DNA of 64,000 nt from the NCBI RefSeq assembly GCF_000375525.1, contig NZ_AQXC01000012.1, positions 1-64,000 on the forward strand, written 5' to 3'. The notes under the pieces were generated by a model that was given only the letters and a program-made list of their open reading frames with translations, was not told where the DNA came from and did no database searches. The DNA is from Corynebacterium propinquum DSM 44285. GTDB lineage: Bacteria; Actinomycetota; Actinomycetes; Mycobacteriales; Mycobacteriaceae. The translations under genes were made by a program, and so were the position numbers. Of the stretch, positions 14,156-23,166 are shown piece after piece. Numbering within the stretch: position 1 is the first letter of the stretch; each line of letters opens with the position of its first letter.

Positions 14156-16717
14156 ATGTCAGACGCGCAGAGGGCGTCCTATATGCAGGGCGCAGAGGAC
14201 CGGGCAAAACCAGTTCTCAAACTCAACAGTGCATGGGTGCAAGGCGTTGCACTGACCATGCTCTTCGGTTTTTTCGTCATGGGGTTTTTGGCTTACCGCA
14301 CGTATGACGCGTCCATGCCGCAGCCGCAACAAATCGTTTCCCAGGAAACTGGCGAGGAAATCCTGACCACAGAGCAGATAACGCATGGTCAGCAACTATT
14401 TCAAGCGCGTGGTTTGCAACAATACGGCTCAGTCATGGGGCACGGTGCATACTTAGGACCCGATTTCACGGCTGAGTACCTGCGTATGGCCACAGAGCAT
14501 GCGGGAGAACAGAATACTGAAAATGGCATCCCGGATTTCATTTCTCCTGAAGCCACAGAAGACGAAGCCATTGTTGAGGAATTCCGTACCAACCGCTATG
14601 ACGAAGAAACCGGCGTATTGGAATGGACCCCGAACCAGATTTCCGCGTTTGAAGAAGCCCAGCGGTACTACCGTGACTACTTTGGTGCTAATTCCGGCGA
14701 TCACGGTTTGCCTTCGGACTTCATCACCAATGACGAAGATATCCATGACCTAACGGCATTTTTCGCCTGGACGGCGTGGGCTTCCGCCGCAGAGCGCCCC
14801 GGGCAAGATTACTCATACACCAACAACTGGCCCGCAGAGCCGCGCGTGGACAACAAGCCGACGGCAGATCTCGTCGTCTGGTCTGTGCTTTCGCTGATTG
14901 CACTCATCGGTGGCATCGGTCTAATTTTCGCCATTTACGGGCGCTGGTCTAAACAAATCGGTTGGCACGCAGAAGAAACCCCGAACTTGGATTTCAAACA
15001 ACCAGGTGAGGTCAAACTTTCTAAATCGCAGAAAGTAGTTGCCTGGTTTGTGCTGGTCACGATGCTGTTGTTCCTCATTCAGGCACTTCTAGGTGCGGCC
15101 GTGCAGCACTACCGGGTGGAAATCGAAGGTTTCTTCGGTATTCCGTTGCAAGAAATCCTGCCATACAACGTCGCGCGTACCTGGCACTTACAGCTGTCCC
15201 TTCTCTGGACTGCGGGTGGATTGCTGGCAGCCGGCATTTTCTTGGCTCCTTTCATCGCGCGCCGTGAACCCAAAAAACAAAATTGGCTCACCTGGGCATT
15301 GTTGGGTGCTATTGCCTTTGTCGTTTTCGGGTCGATGGCCTTCGAATGGTTGTCATCGTTTGGACTCGTTCCTGAGGGAAGCATCTGGTCCCAGCAATGG
15401 GAATTTTTGGACCTGCCACGCTTCTTCCAAATCTTGCTGACAGTTGGCATGTTCATATGGATTTTCATGATTTTCCGGACCTTGCATGGCCGCTTGAAAA
15501 CCGAGCACAAATCAAACATGCCGTGGCTGTTCTTCTTCTCCGGTCTGACTATTCCGGGCTTCTATGCCGTCGGCATGCTGGCTGGATCATCAACGCACCT
15601 GACCGTCGCTGAATTCTGGCGCTTCTGGGTTGTTCATCTGTGGGTCGAAGACTTCCTGGAACTCTTTACGACGATCATGGTTGCCTACGTTTTCGTGCTA
15701 CTGGGTGTTATCCGTGAAAAGATCGCCCTGGGCATCATCTACCTGGACATAATTCTGTATTCCATTGGTGGCGTGATCGGCACTATGCACCACCTGTATT
15801 TCTCAGGTACGCCGGTAGAACATATGGCGCTGGGATCGTTCTTTTCTGCAGCCGAAGTCGTTCCGCTAACGTTGCTGACTGTCGAAGCGTGGACGTTTAT
15901 GCAGCTTGGTTCCAAGCAACGTGCATCCGGCGATCGACCATTCCCACACCGTTGGGCCGTGATGTTCCTGGTAGCCGTTGGTTTCTGGAACTTCTTGGGC
16001 GCTGGTATCTTCGGTTTCTTGGTCAACCTGCCAATCGTGTCGTATTTCCAGATCGGTACCGCGCTCACCGCAAACCATGCTCACGGCGCCATGATGGGTG
16101 TCTACGGATTCCTGGCCGTCGGCCTGGGCGTATTCGCGCTCCGCTACCTAACCCCACCGAAATACTGGTCCGATAAATCGATGCAATGGAGCTTCTGGCT
16201 GCTTAATATCGGTCTTTTATGGATGGTCTTTATCTCGCTGCTACCGCTGGGTACACTGCAGCTTTATCACTCCGTTGCAGAAGGCTATGTAGAAGCCCGC
16301 TCGTTGGGATATATTACGCAGCCGGATAACGCAATCATCGAATGGTTGCGTTTGCCAGGCGATGTCATCTTCTTAGCTGGTATCCCAGGTTTGATTTGGG
16401 GAGCGTTTAAGGCCATTCGTCATAGCGGTGAGATTCCAACGATGCAGGACGAGGAAGAATTCCCAGTCACACCATTGTTTAGCAAGATCGAATCCGAAGA
16501 AAACCTGGAACCGGCCGGAGCAGGCACCGGTGGTTCTCCAGTCGGGTTGGTTTCCGGTGGCCATGGCCGTGTCGACAACCGCAGCGGAGCTGAGCTTTCA
16601 GAATCATTGCGTAAGCACAAAGGTGCTAATTCTTCCAGCTCTACCAAGTGGGGCGGTAGCTACAGCTCAGATAACCGTGACGCTGGCGACGGCGACCAAA
16701 GAAATGACAGTGAGTAA
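14156..16717 (+). CDS. norB: Quinol-dependent nitric oxide reductase
   Basis: 853 residues. It reduces two NO to N2O with quinol electrons in the cytoplasmic membrane. Order: a TM helix at about 25-45; an extracellular cytochrome-c-like region (about 60-240) lacking CxxCH, as in quinol-type enzymes; then about 12 helices with HLWVEDFLELF (low-spin heme and FeB ligands), GTMHHLYFSGTP (the FeB His pair) and TANHAHGAMMGVYG (heme histidines). Residues about 757-853 are an unusual acidic, Gly/Ser-rich tail that the family does not need. Start 14156 has only a weak GGGAAAA ribosome site. In pathogens and soil bacteria it detoxifies NO. It heads an apparent three-gene operon. Confidence 0.93.
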   Translation: MSDAQRASYMQGAEDRAKPVLKLNSAWVQGVALTMLFGFFVMGFLAYRTYDASMPQPQQIVSQETGEEILTTEQITHGQQLFQARGLQQYGSVMGHGAYLGPDFTAEYLRMATEHAGEQNTENGIPDFISPEATEDEAIVEEFRTNRYDEETGVLEWTPNQISAFEEAQRYYRDYFGANSGDHGLPSDFITNDEDIHDLTAFFAWTAWASAAERPGQDYSYTNNWPAEPRVDNKPTADLVVWSVLSLIALIGGIGLIFAIYGRWSKQIGWHAEETPNLDFKQPGEVKLSKSQKVVAWFVLVTMLLFLIQALLGAAVQHYRVEIEGFFGIPLQEILPYNVARTWHLQLSLLWTAGGLLAAGIFLAPFIARREPKKQNWLTWALLGAIAFVVFGSMAFEWLSSFGLVPEGSIWSQQWEFLDLPRFFQILLTVGMFIWIFMIFRTLHGRLKTEHKSNMPWLFFFSGLTIPGFYAVGMLAGSSTHLTVAEFWRFWVVHLWVEDFLELFTTIMVAYVFVLLGVIREKIALGIIYLDIILYSIGGVIGTMHHLYFSGTPVEHMALGSFFSAAEVVPLTLLTVEAWTFMQLGSKQRASGDRPFPHRWAVMFLVAVGFWNFLGAGIFGFLVNLPIVSYFQIGTALTANHAHGAMMGVYGFLAVGLGVFALRYLTPPKYWSDKSMQWSFWLLNIGLLWMVFISLLPLGTLQLYHSVAEGYVEARSLGYITQPDNAIIEWLRLPGDVIFLAGIPGLIWGAFKAIRHSGEIPTMQDEEEFPVTPLFSKIESEENLEPAGAGTGGSPVGLVSGGHGRVDNRSGAELSESLRKHKGANSSSSTKWGGSYSSDNRDAGDGDQRNDSE

Positions 16718-16720
16718 GTA

Positions 16721-17494
16721 ATGGCATTACCTGCGGTATTTACGATTCTTAGTGCCATTTATGGTCTGTTTCTCTTGGCAGTCGCCTGGGGTTTTGACCG
16801 AATGGCACGGTCGGCATCGAATAAAACCGGAGACCAGGCTGGTGGGTTCCGCTACATGGAATCGCACGACGCCTGGCAGTGCCCGGAAGACCAGTGGCTG
16901 TGGCCATCGAGCTTTGACCCAGAAAACCGAGTCATGCGCTACCGCGGAAACCCGACGGTATGCAACACCTGTCCGGTCAAAGACGCCTGCACCGTCAGCG
17001 CGAAAGGTCGTGAAGTCACCCGCCAATTGGATCCATGGCCGCACTCGGAAACTGGTCGCTTCCACCGCGGCGTCTCCCTTGCGGTCGCACTGATGGGCTT
17101 TATCCTTCCGATCATGTCGTTACTGGTGCATTCAGACACCGCGGACCTGATTCTGACTGGGAGCGTGCTCATCATTCTGATCGGAGGCACCATGCCACTG
17201 GCGCGCCATCTCTGGACGACGCCGTCGAACTTCCCAGAAGCATTGCCCTCGATGGACAATATCGAAGCTGAAGTGACGGCGGCGGTGACCGATAAATACG
17301 GTGTGAAGTATCGTTCGACAAAAGAAGCGATCGCCGGTGTACGCGACGATGAAGTCACCCGTTTGGCGAAGAAATATGGGTCCGAACGCATCCGCGCTAC
17401 TGGGGAGAACCACGAGGAAGTTATCGCTGCGAAATATAAGCACTACTACGGTTCTGATAAGCGGGCAGCTAGCAAATCCGCAGATAAAGAGTAA
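16721..17494 (+). CDS. Membrane protein with four-cysteine ribbon, nor operon
   Basis: 257 residues. One TM helix (about 5-25), a soluble segment (26-115) with Cys54-Pro, Cys81-x2-Cys84-Pro and Cys90, two further helices (about 117-137 and 142-165) and a charged cytoplasmic tail of about 90 residues. CP-x26-C-x2-CP-x5-C resembles the zinc ribbon of some transposases (YRG..VCNTCPVKDACT) but no transposase domain is present. The site could hold zinc or an Fe-S cluster. The gene begins 3 bases after the norB stop and ends 18 bases before a slipin gene, so it is very likely co-expressed with NO reductase. Function unknown; an assembly factor, electron-transfer or NO-sensing role is conceivable. 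Confidence 0.75.
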   Translation: MALPAVFTILSAIYGLFLLAVAWGFDRMARSASNKTGDQAGGFRYMESHDAWQCPEDQWLWPSSFDPENRVMRYRGNPTVCNTCPVKDACTVSAKGREVTRQLDPWPHSETGRFHRGVSLAVALMGFILPIMSLLVHSDTADLILTGSVLIILIGGTMPLARHLWTTPSNFPEALPSMDNIEAEVTAAVTDKYGVKYRSTKEAIAGVRDDEVTRLAKKYGSERIRATGENHEEVIAAKYKHYYGSDKRAASKSADKE

Positions 17495-17512
17495 GGCACA
17501 GGCGAATCTACA

Positions 17513-18547
17513 ATGAGCGCACTAGTATTTTGGCCGATTATGGCACTACTAGCACTGGGAGTGCTGGTAGTTATCATCAGCTATTCATTCAAAGTAATTA
17601 AACAGTACGAGCGTGGTGTGGCGTTCCGTTTCGGACACTTGCGCCCGCTAATGGAACCTGGTGGGCACTGGATCATCCCGGTGATTGACAAAATGGAACG
17701 CGTCGACCAGCGTGTGGTTACGCTAACTATTCCGCCGCAGGAAATTATCACTAAAGACAATGTATCGGTGCGAGTCAACGCCGTCGTCATGTTTGAGGTT
17801 ACCGATTCCATCAAGGCCGTGCTGCAGGTGGAAAACTACGCGGTGGCAACCTCGCAGATCGCGCAAACCACCCTTCGTTCCCTGCTGGGACGTGCTAGTT
17901 TGGATGATCTTTTAGCTCATCGTGATGAGCTCAACGAAGATTTGCGTCGCATTATCAACGGTCAAACACATCGTTGGGGTGTGGAGACCCGTATCGTAGA
18001 GATTAAAGACGTGGAAATTCCAGAGCTCATGCAACGCGCATTGGCACGCGAGGCTGAGGCCGAGCGTGAGCGACGCGCGAAGGTAATTTCTGCCCACGGT
18101 GAGTTGCAGTCCTCCAAGGAACTGCGTGAGGCCGCCGAGGAACTACAGAAGGCACCGGCTGCGCTTCAATTGCGTTACCTGCAGACCATTCTGGAGCTCG
18201 GGGCAGACCAAAACTCGACCGTAGTCTTTCCGTTGCCTATCGACATTTTGGGTGGCTTTATGGACAACATGGGTAAATTCCAAAAAGGCTTTGCTGACCT
18301 CAATCAAAACCTGAGTTCCTTGGTGGGCAGCGGGTCTGGTGATAAAAATGTCGGGAAAGAACGCGGTGTGGCCAGCGATGATGCTGGCGCACATGCGGCG
18401 GGAAATGCGTCGGAGCATGCCGATGCCGCTGGTATGAACGCGGGCGAGTTCACCTCGATGGATTTACGCCCGGAAGCAGCCGAGTACAAGCGTGCCGACG
18501 AGCCTGCCGCAGATGATAAGACCAGCGACGGGAACCACCGGGCCTAA
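17513..18547 (+). CDS. Slipin / stomatin-like SPFH (band 7) protein
   Basis: 344 residues. The N-terminal helix (about 5-27) anchors the protein; the SPFH domain follows with KQYERGVAFRFGHLRPLMEPG, then VDQRVVTLTIPPQEIITKDNVSVRVNAV. A coiled-coil region (AREAEAERERRAKVISAHGE) leads to the slipin LRYLQTILELGADQNSTVVFPLP. The last 70 residues are Ala/Asp-rich and disordered. Slipins scaffold membrane microdomains. Third gene of the norB operon, 18 bases after the four-cysteine protein; it may organise or stabilise that membrane complex (inference). Confidence 0.88.
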   Translation: MSALVFWPIMALLALGVLVVIISYSFKVIKQYERGVAFRFGHLRPLMEPGGHWIIPVIDKMERVDQRVVTLTIPPQEIITKDNVSVRVNAVVMFEVTDSIKAVLQVENYAVATSQIAQTTLRSLLGRASLDDLLAHRDELNEDLRRIINGQTHRWGVETRIVEIKDVEIPELMQRALAREAEAERERRAKVISAHGELQSSKELREAAEELQKAPAALQLRYLQTILELGADQNSTVVFPLPIDILGGFMDNMGKFQKGFADLNQNLSSLVGSGSGDKNVGKERGVASDDAGAHAAGNASEHADAAGMNAGEFTSMDLRPEAAEYKRADEPAADDKTSDGNHRA

Positions 18548-18673
18548 ACCAAACGTCGGTCTTTGCTTGGCCGCACAGTTATTTTTTCCAGCCGCAGTGG
18601 TTCCGCTGCGGCTATCGCTTTCTGTAGGCCACAGGCTCAAGCTGTAGCCCAGGCAGGATTTTTCACAGGCGGA

Positions 18674-19204
18674 TTATTCGCAGGCTATGCCGTCGTTATC
18701 GCCGTCAAGTTGTGAGCGATAGCCCGGATCGCCTGCGTGCAGGGGAGCGGCACCGGCTGCACGAGCGGCTGCGCAATTCTGGAAATACGTTTCGCCGCTG
18801 GGTGCCGCCGGTGGAGCAGCAGGAGCAGGTGCCTCGACTTGTGCCGGTGCCACCGGGTGTTCGTTCATCTCGGGATTCGTCCCCGGAGCCTCCGGTACTG
18901 GTGGCTGACCTGCTGGTGCTTCCTGAGCACGCGGGAAGCGATCGTCGTAGCGTTCCGGAAGCACCGTACCATTGCCACGCTCAGAATGTTCGTGCGCGTT
19001 GACCTCGGCTGGGTTTTCCGCTGCGTCTTCAGCACGTGCTTCTTCTATGGACGATGCTGACGCGGTTGCAGTTTCCGTGAATGCTTCCGTTGACGTTTCG
19101 GTAACCATTGCTTGGCCCGTTGAAGAATCCACATCCGTGCACGATGCTAAGAGAATGCACGTGGCAGAAAGCGTCGCTAAGAGTGTTTTGCGCAGGGAAT
19201 TCAC
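18674..19204 (-). CDS. Excalibur-domain lipoprotein
   Basis: 176 residues: signal peptide with lipobox LLASC (Cys about 22), a Thr/Ala/Glu-rich then Pro-rich linker, and a C-terminal excalibur calcium-binding domain (FQNCAAARAAG, DPGYRSQLDGDNDGIACE; the DxDxDG loop is intact). Such domains sit on cell-surface proteins of Gram-positives. Divergent from the lipoprotein at 19285; no operon partner. Confidence 0.85.
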   Translation of the reverse strand: MNSLRKTLLATLSATCILLASCTDVDSSTGQAMVTETSTEAFTETATASASSIEEARAEDAAENPAEVNAHEHSERGNGTVLPERYDDRFPRAQEAPAGQPPVPEAPGTNPEMNEHPVAPAQVEAPAPAAPPAAPSGETYFQNCAAARAAGAAPLHAGDPGYRSQLDGDNDGIACE

Positions 19205-19249
19205 ATGTGGCCATATTTCCTGATGTCTACCTCTAAAGCAACTCTTACC

Positions 19250-19277
19250 TTGTTCAAAAATAAGCCATGCATATAAT
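19250..19277 (+). promoter_or_regulatory. Near-consensus promoter giving a leaderless mRNA
   Basis: TTGTTC (19250-19255), 16 bases, then a perfect TATAAT (19272-19277). Seven bases later stands ATG 19285 with no ribosome site. The predicted transcription start therefore coincides with the start codon. The two upstream in-frame ATGs (19267 and 19276) would overlap the -10 box and are unlikely to be translated. Confidence 0.65.
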
Positions 19278-19284
19278 GGCGCTT

Positions 19285-19893
19285 ATGACTATTGCAAAGA
19301 CTTCCCGTCGCCGTACGCTTCGTTCCGCAGCCCTGGGCATCACCGCTGCTTCCGCACTGGTGCTGGCTAGCTGCTCTTCTGAAGAAGCTAAAGACACCGC
19401 CGCCTCTGTCACCTCCGAGGCTGCCGACGCCGCAGAGTCTGCCACCGAAGCCGCTGGTGACGCTGCTGAATCCGCCACCGAAAAGGCGAAAGAAGCCGGT
19501 GATAAAGCAATGCAGGCCATTGACGCTGAAATGCGCGTGACCCCAGACCCAGAAGCTGGTGTGGAAGCAGACAGCGAACTGAAAATTGAACTGTCTGGTC
19601 TGAACCCAGAGCAAGGCTACTACGTCGCTATTTGTGCTGACGACGAAAACGACTCTGAAGGCCGTCCACCACTGTGCACTGGTGACCACGGCGACGAAGC
19701 TACCCAGGCATGGGTCAAGACTGAGGGCGGCACCGTCGACATGAACGAAGACGGCACCGCTACCGTCACCCTGCGCGCCACCCCAACCGGCGAAGGCGTC
19801 GACTGCACCACCCAGGACTGCAACGTGCAGTTGTTCGGTGACCACACCGAAGGCTTCAAGCGCGTCGAAGAAACCGAGATCAAATTCGTTTAA
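19285..19893 (+). CDS. Neocarzinostatin-fold surface lipoprotein
   Basis: 202 residues. Signal peptide with RR, a hydrophobic core and lipobox LASC; then an Ala/Glu/Lys repeat region (EAADAAESATEAAGDAAES) that should be helical and wall-spanning; then a beta-sandwich domain of about 110 residues with VTPDPEAGVEADSELKIELSGL, GYYVAICA and the paired cysteines of CTTQDCNVQLFGDH. This matches the neocarzinostatin-like family found in actinobacteria, here without any enediyne genes. Start chosen from the -10 box spacing. Role unknown, possibly small-ligand binding at the cell surface. Confidence 0.78.
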   Translation: MTIAKTSRRRTLRSAALGITAASALVLASCSSEEAKDTAASVTSEAADAAESATEAAGDAAESATEKAKEAGDKAMQAIDAEMRVTPDPEAGVEADSELKIELSGLNPEQGYYVAICADDENDSEGRPPLCTGDHGDEATQAWVKTEGGTVDMNEDGTATVTLRATPTGEGVDCTTQDCNVQLFGDHTEGFKRVEETEIKFV

Positions 19894-19930
19894 GGCTTAG
19901 TATTTCTGGTGAGCGTTATATTTATTCATA

Positions 19931-19951
19931 AAGGCTTGCCTTAACCTGTTA
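19931..19951 (+). promoter_or_regulatory. Imperfect DtxR-like iron box before siderophore importer
   Basis: Read on the minus strand, AGGTTA is followed by AGGCAAGCCTT, and AAGGC-TT-GCCTT (19931-19942) is a perfect palindrome. The sites resemble the DtxR consensus TWAGGTTAGSCTAACCTWA with one extra base between half-sites. It lies 55-75 bases before a siderophore-binding gene, a usual place for iron repression. The match is partial. Confidence 0.42.
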
Positions 19952-20006
19952 AGCTTATGCTAGTCTGAGTAAGTTACCCTAGAAGTCGGGAGCTGAAAGG
20001 ACTGTA

Positions 20007-20990
20007 ATGCTTAGCAGGAAAAACACCCGCGCACTGGCGACAGCCAGTGCGCTTGCTCTATTCGTGAGTGCTTGTAGCGGAGATAATTCCGCTGGTACCT
20101 CAGCAGGTAATGAACCGTCTTCGTCGGATAGCGGTGAAGCCGTTGCTTTTGAACATCCCACAATTGAGGGACTTAGTCTAGAATTCGAGCAGACCCCTGA
20201 AAAATTGGTGATGGATTGCTATGCGTATAGCGCTTTGGATCATCTAGACATTATTCCAGACGCAATTTTCGGTTATGACTGCGATAATCCGTGGGTCATG
20301 GGCGATACCGATATCAGCAATATCGAGCAGATTGGCAAAGACGGCGAGATTGATATGGAAAAGCTTGCCGAGCTTCGCCCTGATGCTGTAATCGGGCATG
20401 GTGATGCCGATGGTTGGAGCTGGTTCGATGATGATGTCAACAAGCAATTGGCAAGTGTCGCTACGTTTATCCCGCTACCTGATGGCGACAGTATTGAAGA
20501 AAATATTGAAGGCACAGAAAAATTAGGTGAATTTCTCGGCGCCGACCTGAGCGATCAAAAACTGGTTCAGGCACGCGAAGATTATGAATCGGCTAAAGAC
20601 GATTTCAGCGCTGCTGTCGAGGGCAAAGATCTTGATTTCATGCTGGCTAGCCCAACAAAAGAAACGCTCTACACCGCTGTAGGGTTCAATCATGCAAACC
20701 TGCTCGAAGAGCTTGGTGCTAACATCGTCGGAGCTGAGCCGCCGGCAGAGGGCAATCCATGGGGCAAAGTTGCATGGGAGGAAGCTAACACCTACCCAGC
20801 TGATGTCATATTGGTCGAAGGGCTGGATGATGAACAGCCGTTTTCTGCTGAGCTCTGGGAGAGTTTGCCAGCTGTTGAACAGGGGCAGATTAGCGGATGG
20901 GCTTCCAAGGGTGCGATGACCTATTCCACGTTTGCACATTGGTTGCAGGGGTTGGCTGAAAAAGTCAAAGACTTTGACAAGCTGAGCTAA
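20007..20990 (+). CDS. Iron-siderophore ABC transporter binding lipoprotein
   Basis: 327 residues with lipobox VSAC (Cys about 23) and an FhuD/FepB-type fold: LVMDCYAYSALDHLDIIPDAIFG, LAELRPDAVIGHGDAD and WGKVAWEEANTYPADVILVEG. It should capture a ferric siderophore at the membrane surface and pass it to the two FecCD permeases directly downstream. AAAGGA precedes the ATG by 7 bases. First gene of a four-gene operon (binding protein, permease, permease, ATPase), probably iron-repressed by DtxR. Confidence 0.88.
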   Translation: MLSRKNTRALATASALALFVSACSGDNSAGTSAGNEPSSSDSGEAVAFEHPTIEGLSLEFEQTPEKLVMDCYAYSALDHLDIIPDAIFGYDCDNPWVMGDTDISNIEQIGKDGEIDMEKLAELRPDAVIGHGDADGWSWFDDDVNKQLASVATFIPLPDGDSIEENIEGTEKLGEFLGADLSDQKLVQAREDYESAKDDFSAAVEGKDLDFMLASPTKETLYTAVGFNHANLLEELGANIVGAEPPAEGNPWGKVAWEEANTYPADVILVEGLDDEQPFSAELWESLPAVEQGQISGWASKGAMTYSTFAHWLQGLAEKVKDFDKLS

Positions 20991-21002
20991 GGCTCATTCA
21001 CA

Positions 21003-22001
21003 GTGTTTTCTCGCTTCCGAACGGCAGGGCTGGTTGTTCTCGTCATCGTCACGTTGGCGTCTTTACTACTCAGCTTGGCGATCGGAGCCCGTTCGATCGC
21101 CCCCGACGATGTACTGCGTTACCTTTTTCACCCAGAACTCGGAGATCCGATTTCACAGGTGGTCTGGCAGTCGCGTGTACCTCGAACTGTCCTGGTGGTT
21201 TTAGCTGGTGCGTCGTTGGGTGTGGCCGGCGGGCTCATGCAAACTGTAACCCGCAACCCGCTGACTGACCCAGGAATTCTCGGTGTCAACGCTGGCGCAT
21301 CATTGGCTGTGGTTGCAGGATTGGCCTTTTTGGGGCTCACCGATCTACGAAACTACATGTGGTTCGCGCTCGCCGGTGCTTTTATAACCTCGATTGTCGT
21401 TTTCATCGTCGGTAACACTGGAAAAAATCGGGGTAATGCCGTGCGCATGACCTTGTCAGGTGTTGCCATTGGTGCAGTACTGAGCGGATTTAGTTCCGCA
21501 ATTTTGCTGACCAATTCAGATGTATTGCGCCAAATGAGGGGCTGGGCTGCAGGTACTACGGCTTCACAATCACTCGAGGATGCACTCTCAGTGGTTCCAC
21601 TGATTGCGATTGGCCTCGTGATTGCATTTCTCAGCACACGAGCCTTAGACGTATTGGCCTTAGGAGAGGCAAGTGCCGTTGCGATGGGTGCACGACCGAA
21701 CCAAATCCGGTTGGTGGCTTTGGTAGCCATCACGTTGCTGGCGGGCGGTGCTACAGCAGCAACCGGCCCCATTGGCTTCGTGGGCCTGCTTGCCCCACAC
21801 CTCGCCCGCATGATGGTTGGGCCGCATCAGGGGTGGATCACTGCATATTCAATGTTCTTGGGAACCCTCGTTGTTGCCGTAAGCGATGTGCTGGGACGAA
21901 TCCTTTCTCCAGGTGAAGTGCCTGTTGGCGTAGTAACAGCATTCATTGGTGCTCCGGTGCTCATCTGGATGGCGCGGCGATTCCGGCTGAATGAGTTATA
22001 A
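21003..22001 (+). CDS. FecCD-family siderophore permease 1
   Basis: 332 residues, about 10 helices. FecCD signatures are WQSRVPRTVLVVLAGASLGVAGGLMQTVTRNPLTDPGILGVNAG and ATGPIGFVGLLAPHLARMMVG. GTG start at 21003 with AAGG 11 bases upstream, 12 bases after the binding-protein stop. Forms the transmembrane channel with the next gene product. Confidence 0.88.
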   Translation: MFSRFRTAGLVVLVIVTLASLLLSLAIGARSIAPDDVLRYLFHPELGDPISQVVWQSRVPRTVLVVLAGASLGVAGGLMQTVTRNPLTDPGILGVNAGASLAVVAGLAFLGLTDLRNYMWFALAGAFITSIVVFIVGNTGKNRGNAVRMTLSGVAIGAVLSGFSSAILLTNSDVLRQMRGWAAGTTASQSLEDALSVVPLIAIGLVIAFLSTRALDVLALGEASAVAMGARPNQIRLVALVAITLLAGGATAATGPIGFVGLLAPHLARMMVGPHQGWITAYSMFLGTLVVAVSDVLGRILSPGEVPVGVVTAFIGAPVLIWMARRFRLNEL

Positions 22002-22098
22002 GGCTGACGTGAGCGCCGTAAAGCGCGGAATCGGCGACGAAGCACGAAACGAGCGGATAGGATCCCGCGATCAGCAGTCAGCACAGACAGGAGAACTC

Positions 22099-23166
22099 GT
22101 GCATACAGCGCAGAGACTTGATTTTGGAAGGCAATGTTATGAGTTGCCTATTCCTGGGAAAACTCACGGCGTCTGGCGCATTGACGCGCGAGCGCTGCGG
22201 GTCAGTGTTGCGGTCTGGATCGCGATAATCGCATTGGGAATTTTTGCGCTTTTTACCGGATCTGCTTCAGTAACACCAACCGAGACCTGGAATGCTGTGT
22301 TGGGGCGGGGAGATAGCTTCACCACGATGATTGTCGTGGAATGGAGAGCACCCCGCATCATTATCGCGGTACTCCTCGGCGCATCACTGGCTATGAGTGG
22401 ATCGATTTTCCAAACACTCACAAACAACGCGCTCGGTTCACCGGATGTTATCGGCTTCCAAACCGGCTCTTATACCGGTGCATTATTCATCATGTTGGTG
22501 GTTGGAGGCAGCTCGATTAGCGTGATGATTGGGGCCCTGGTCGGTGGGATCATGACTGCACTGGTGGTATTTTTCCTATCGGTGCGCAATGGCAATACCC
22601 GCGGTGTGCGTTTAGTGATCGTTGGCATTGGAGTCAGTGCAATGTTGGCTTCGTTGAATACGTGGATGCTGCTGACCGCGACAGTAGAAGATGCTCTGAT
22701 GGCAAGTTTATGGGGAGCCGGAAATCTATCCGGTGCTACCTGGTTTGATGTGTGGCTGATCGCTTGCGGGGCAATAATCTTCGGCATCGGCGCGGTATGC
22801 CTGTTACGTCCAATGCGCATTATACAAATCGGTATCCCCTTCGCTACCGCTCTTGGCTTGCACGTGCATCGGGTGCAGTTGCTTGCCATCGTGGTTGGCA
22901 TCGGATTGATTGCAATAGCTACGTCCACTGTCGGTCCGATTGCCTTCATTGCCCTTGCAGCTCCCCATATTGCCCGTCGTGTTGTGCGCCTCGACGGATT
23001 GGTATTAGGCACGTCTGCTGCCGTCGGAGCATTGTTGTTGTTATTGGCAGACGTTATTGCTCAGCGGATATATCCAGATTCACCGTTGCCGGTGGGCATT
23101 GTTACTGTCTCGATTGGTGGCATCTACTTTTTGTGGCTGCTGTTCCGGGAAGGAAAAGCGCGATGA
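22099..23166 (+). CDS. FecCD-family siderophore permease 2
   Basis: 355 residues from GTG 22099, chosen because AGGAG (22089-22093) is 5 bases upstream; the frame stays open further back to 21991, overlapping permease 1, but that extension is polar and family-unlike. FecCD features: WRAPRIIIAVLLGASLAMSG, NALGSPDVIGFQTGSYTGA and TVGPIAFIALAAPHIARRVV. The long N-terminus before helix 1 (about 40 residues) is slightly unusual. The TGA overlaps the ATPase ATG (ATGA). Confidence 0.87.
   Translation: MHTAQRLDFGRQCYELPIPGKTHGVWRIDARALRVSVAVWIAIIALGIFALFTGSASVTPTETWNAVLGRGDSFTTMIVVEWRAPRIIIAVLLGASLAMSGSIFQTLTNNALGSPDVIGFQTGSYTGALFIMLVVGGSSISVMIGALVGGIMTALVVFFLSVRNGNTRGVRLVIVGIGVSAMLASLNTWMLLTATVEDALMASLWGAGNLSGATWFDVWLIACGAIIFGIGAVCLLRPMRIIQIGIPFATALGLHVHRVQLLAIVVGIGLIAIATSTVGPIAFIALAAPHIARRVVRLDGLVLGTSAAVGALLLLLADVIAQRIYPDSPLPVGIVTVSIGGIYFLWLLFREGKAR

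Noticed and set aside
16770..17010. Transposase fragment suggested by the cysteine ribbon of the nor operon protein
   Set aside because: The ribbon is embedded in an intact membrane protein, in frame and in operon; no DDE or HTH part is present.
18590..18613. Stem AGCCGCAG/CTGCGGCT between the slipin and excalibur genes as a terminator
   Set aside because: Eight clean pairs, but no U run follows in either direction; left as an unexplained hairpin.
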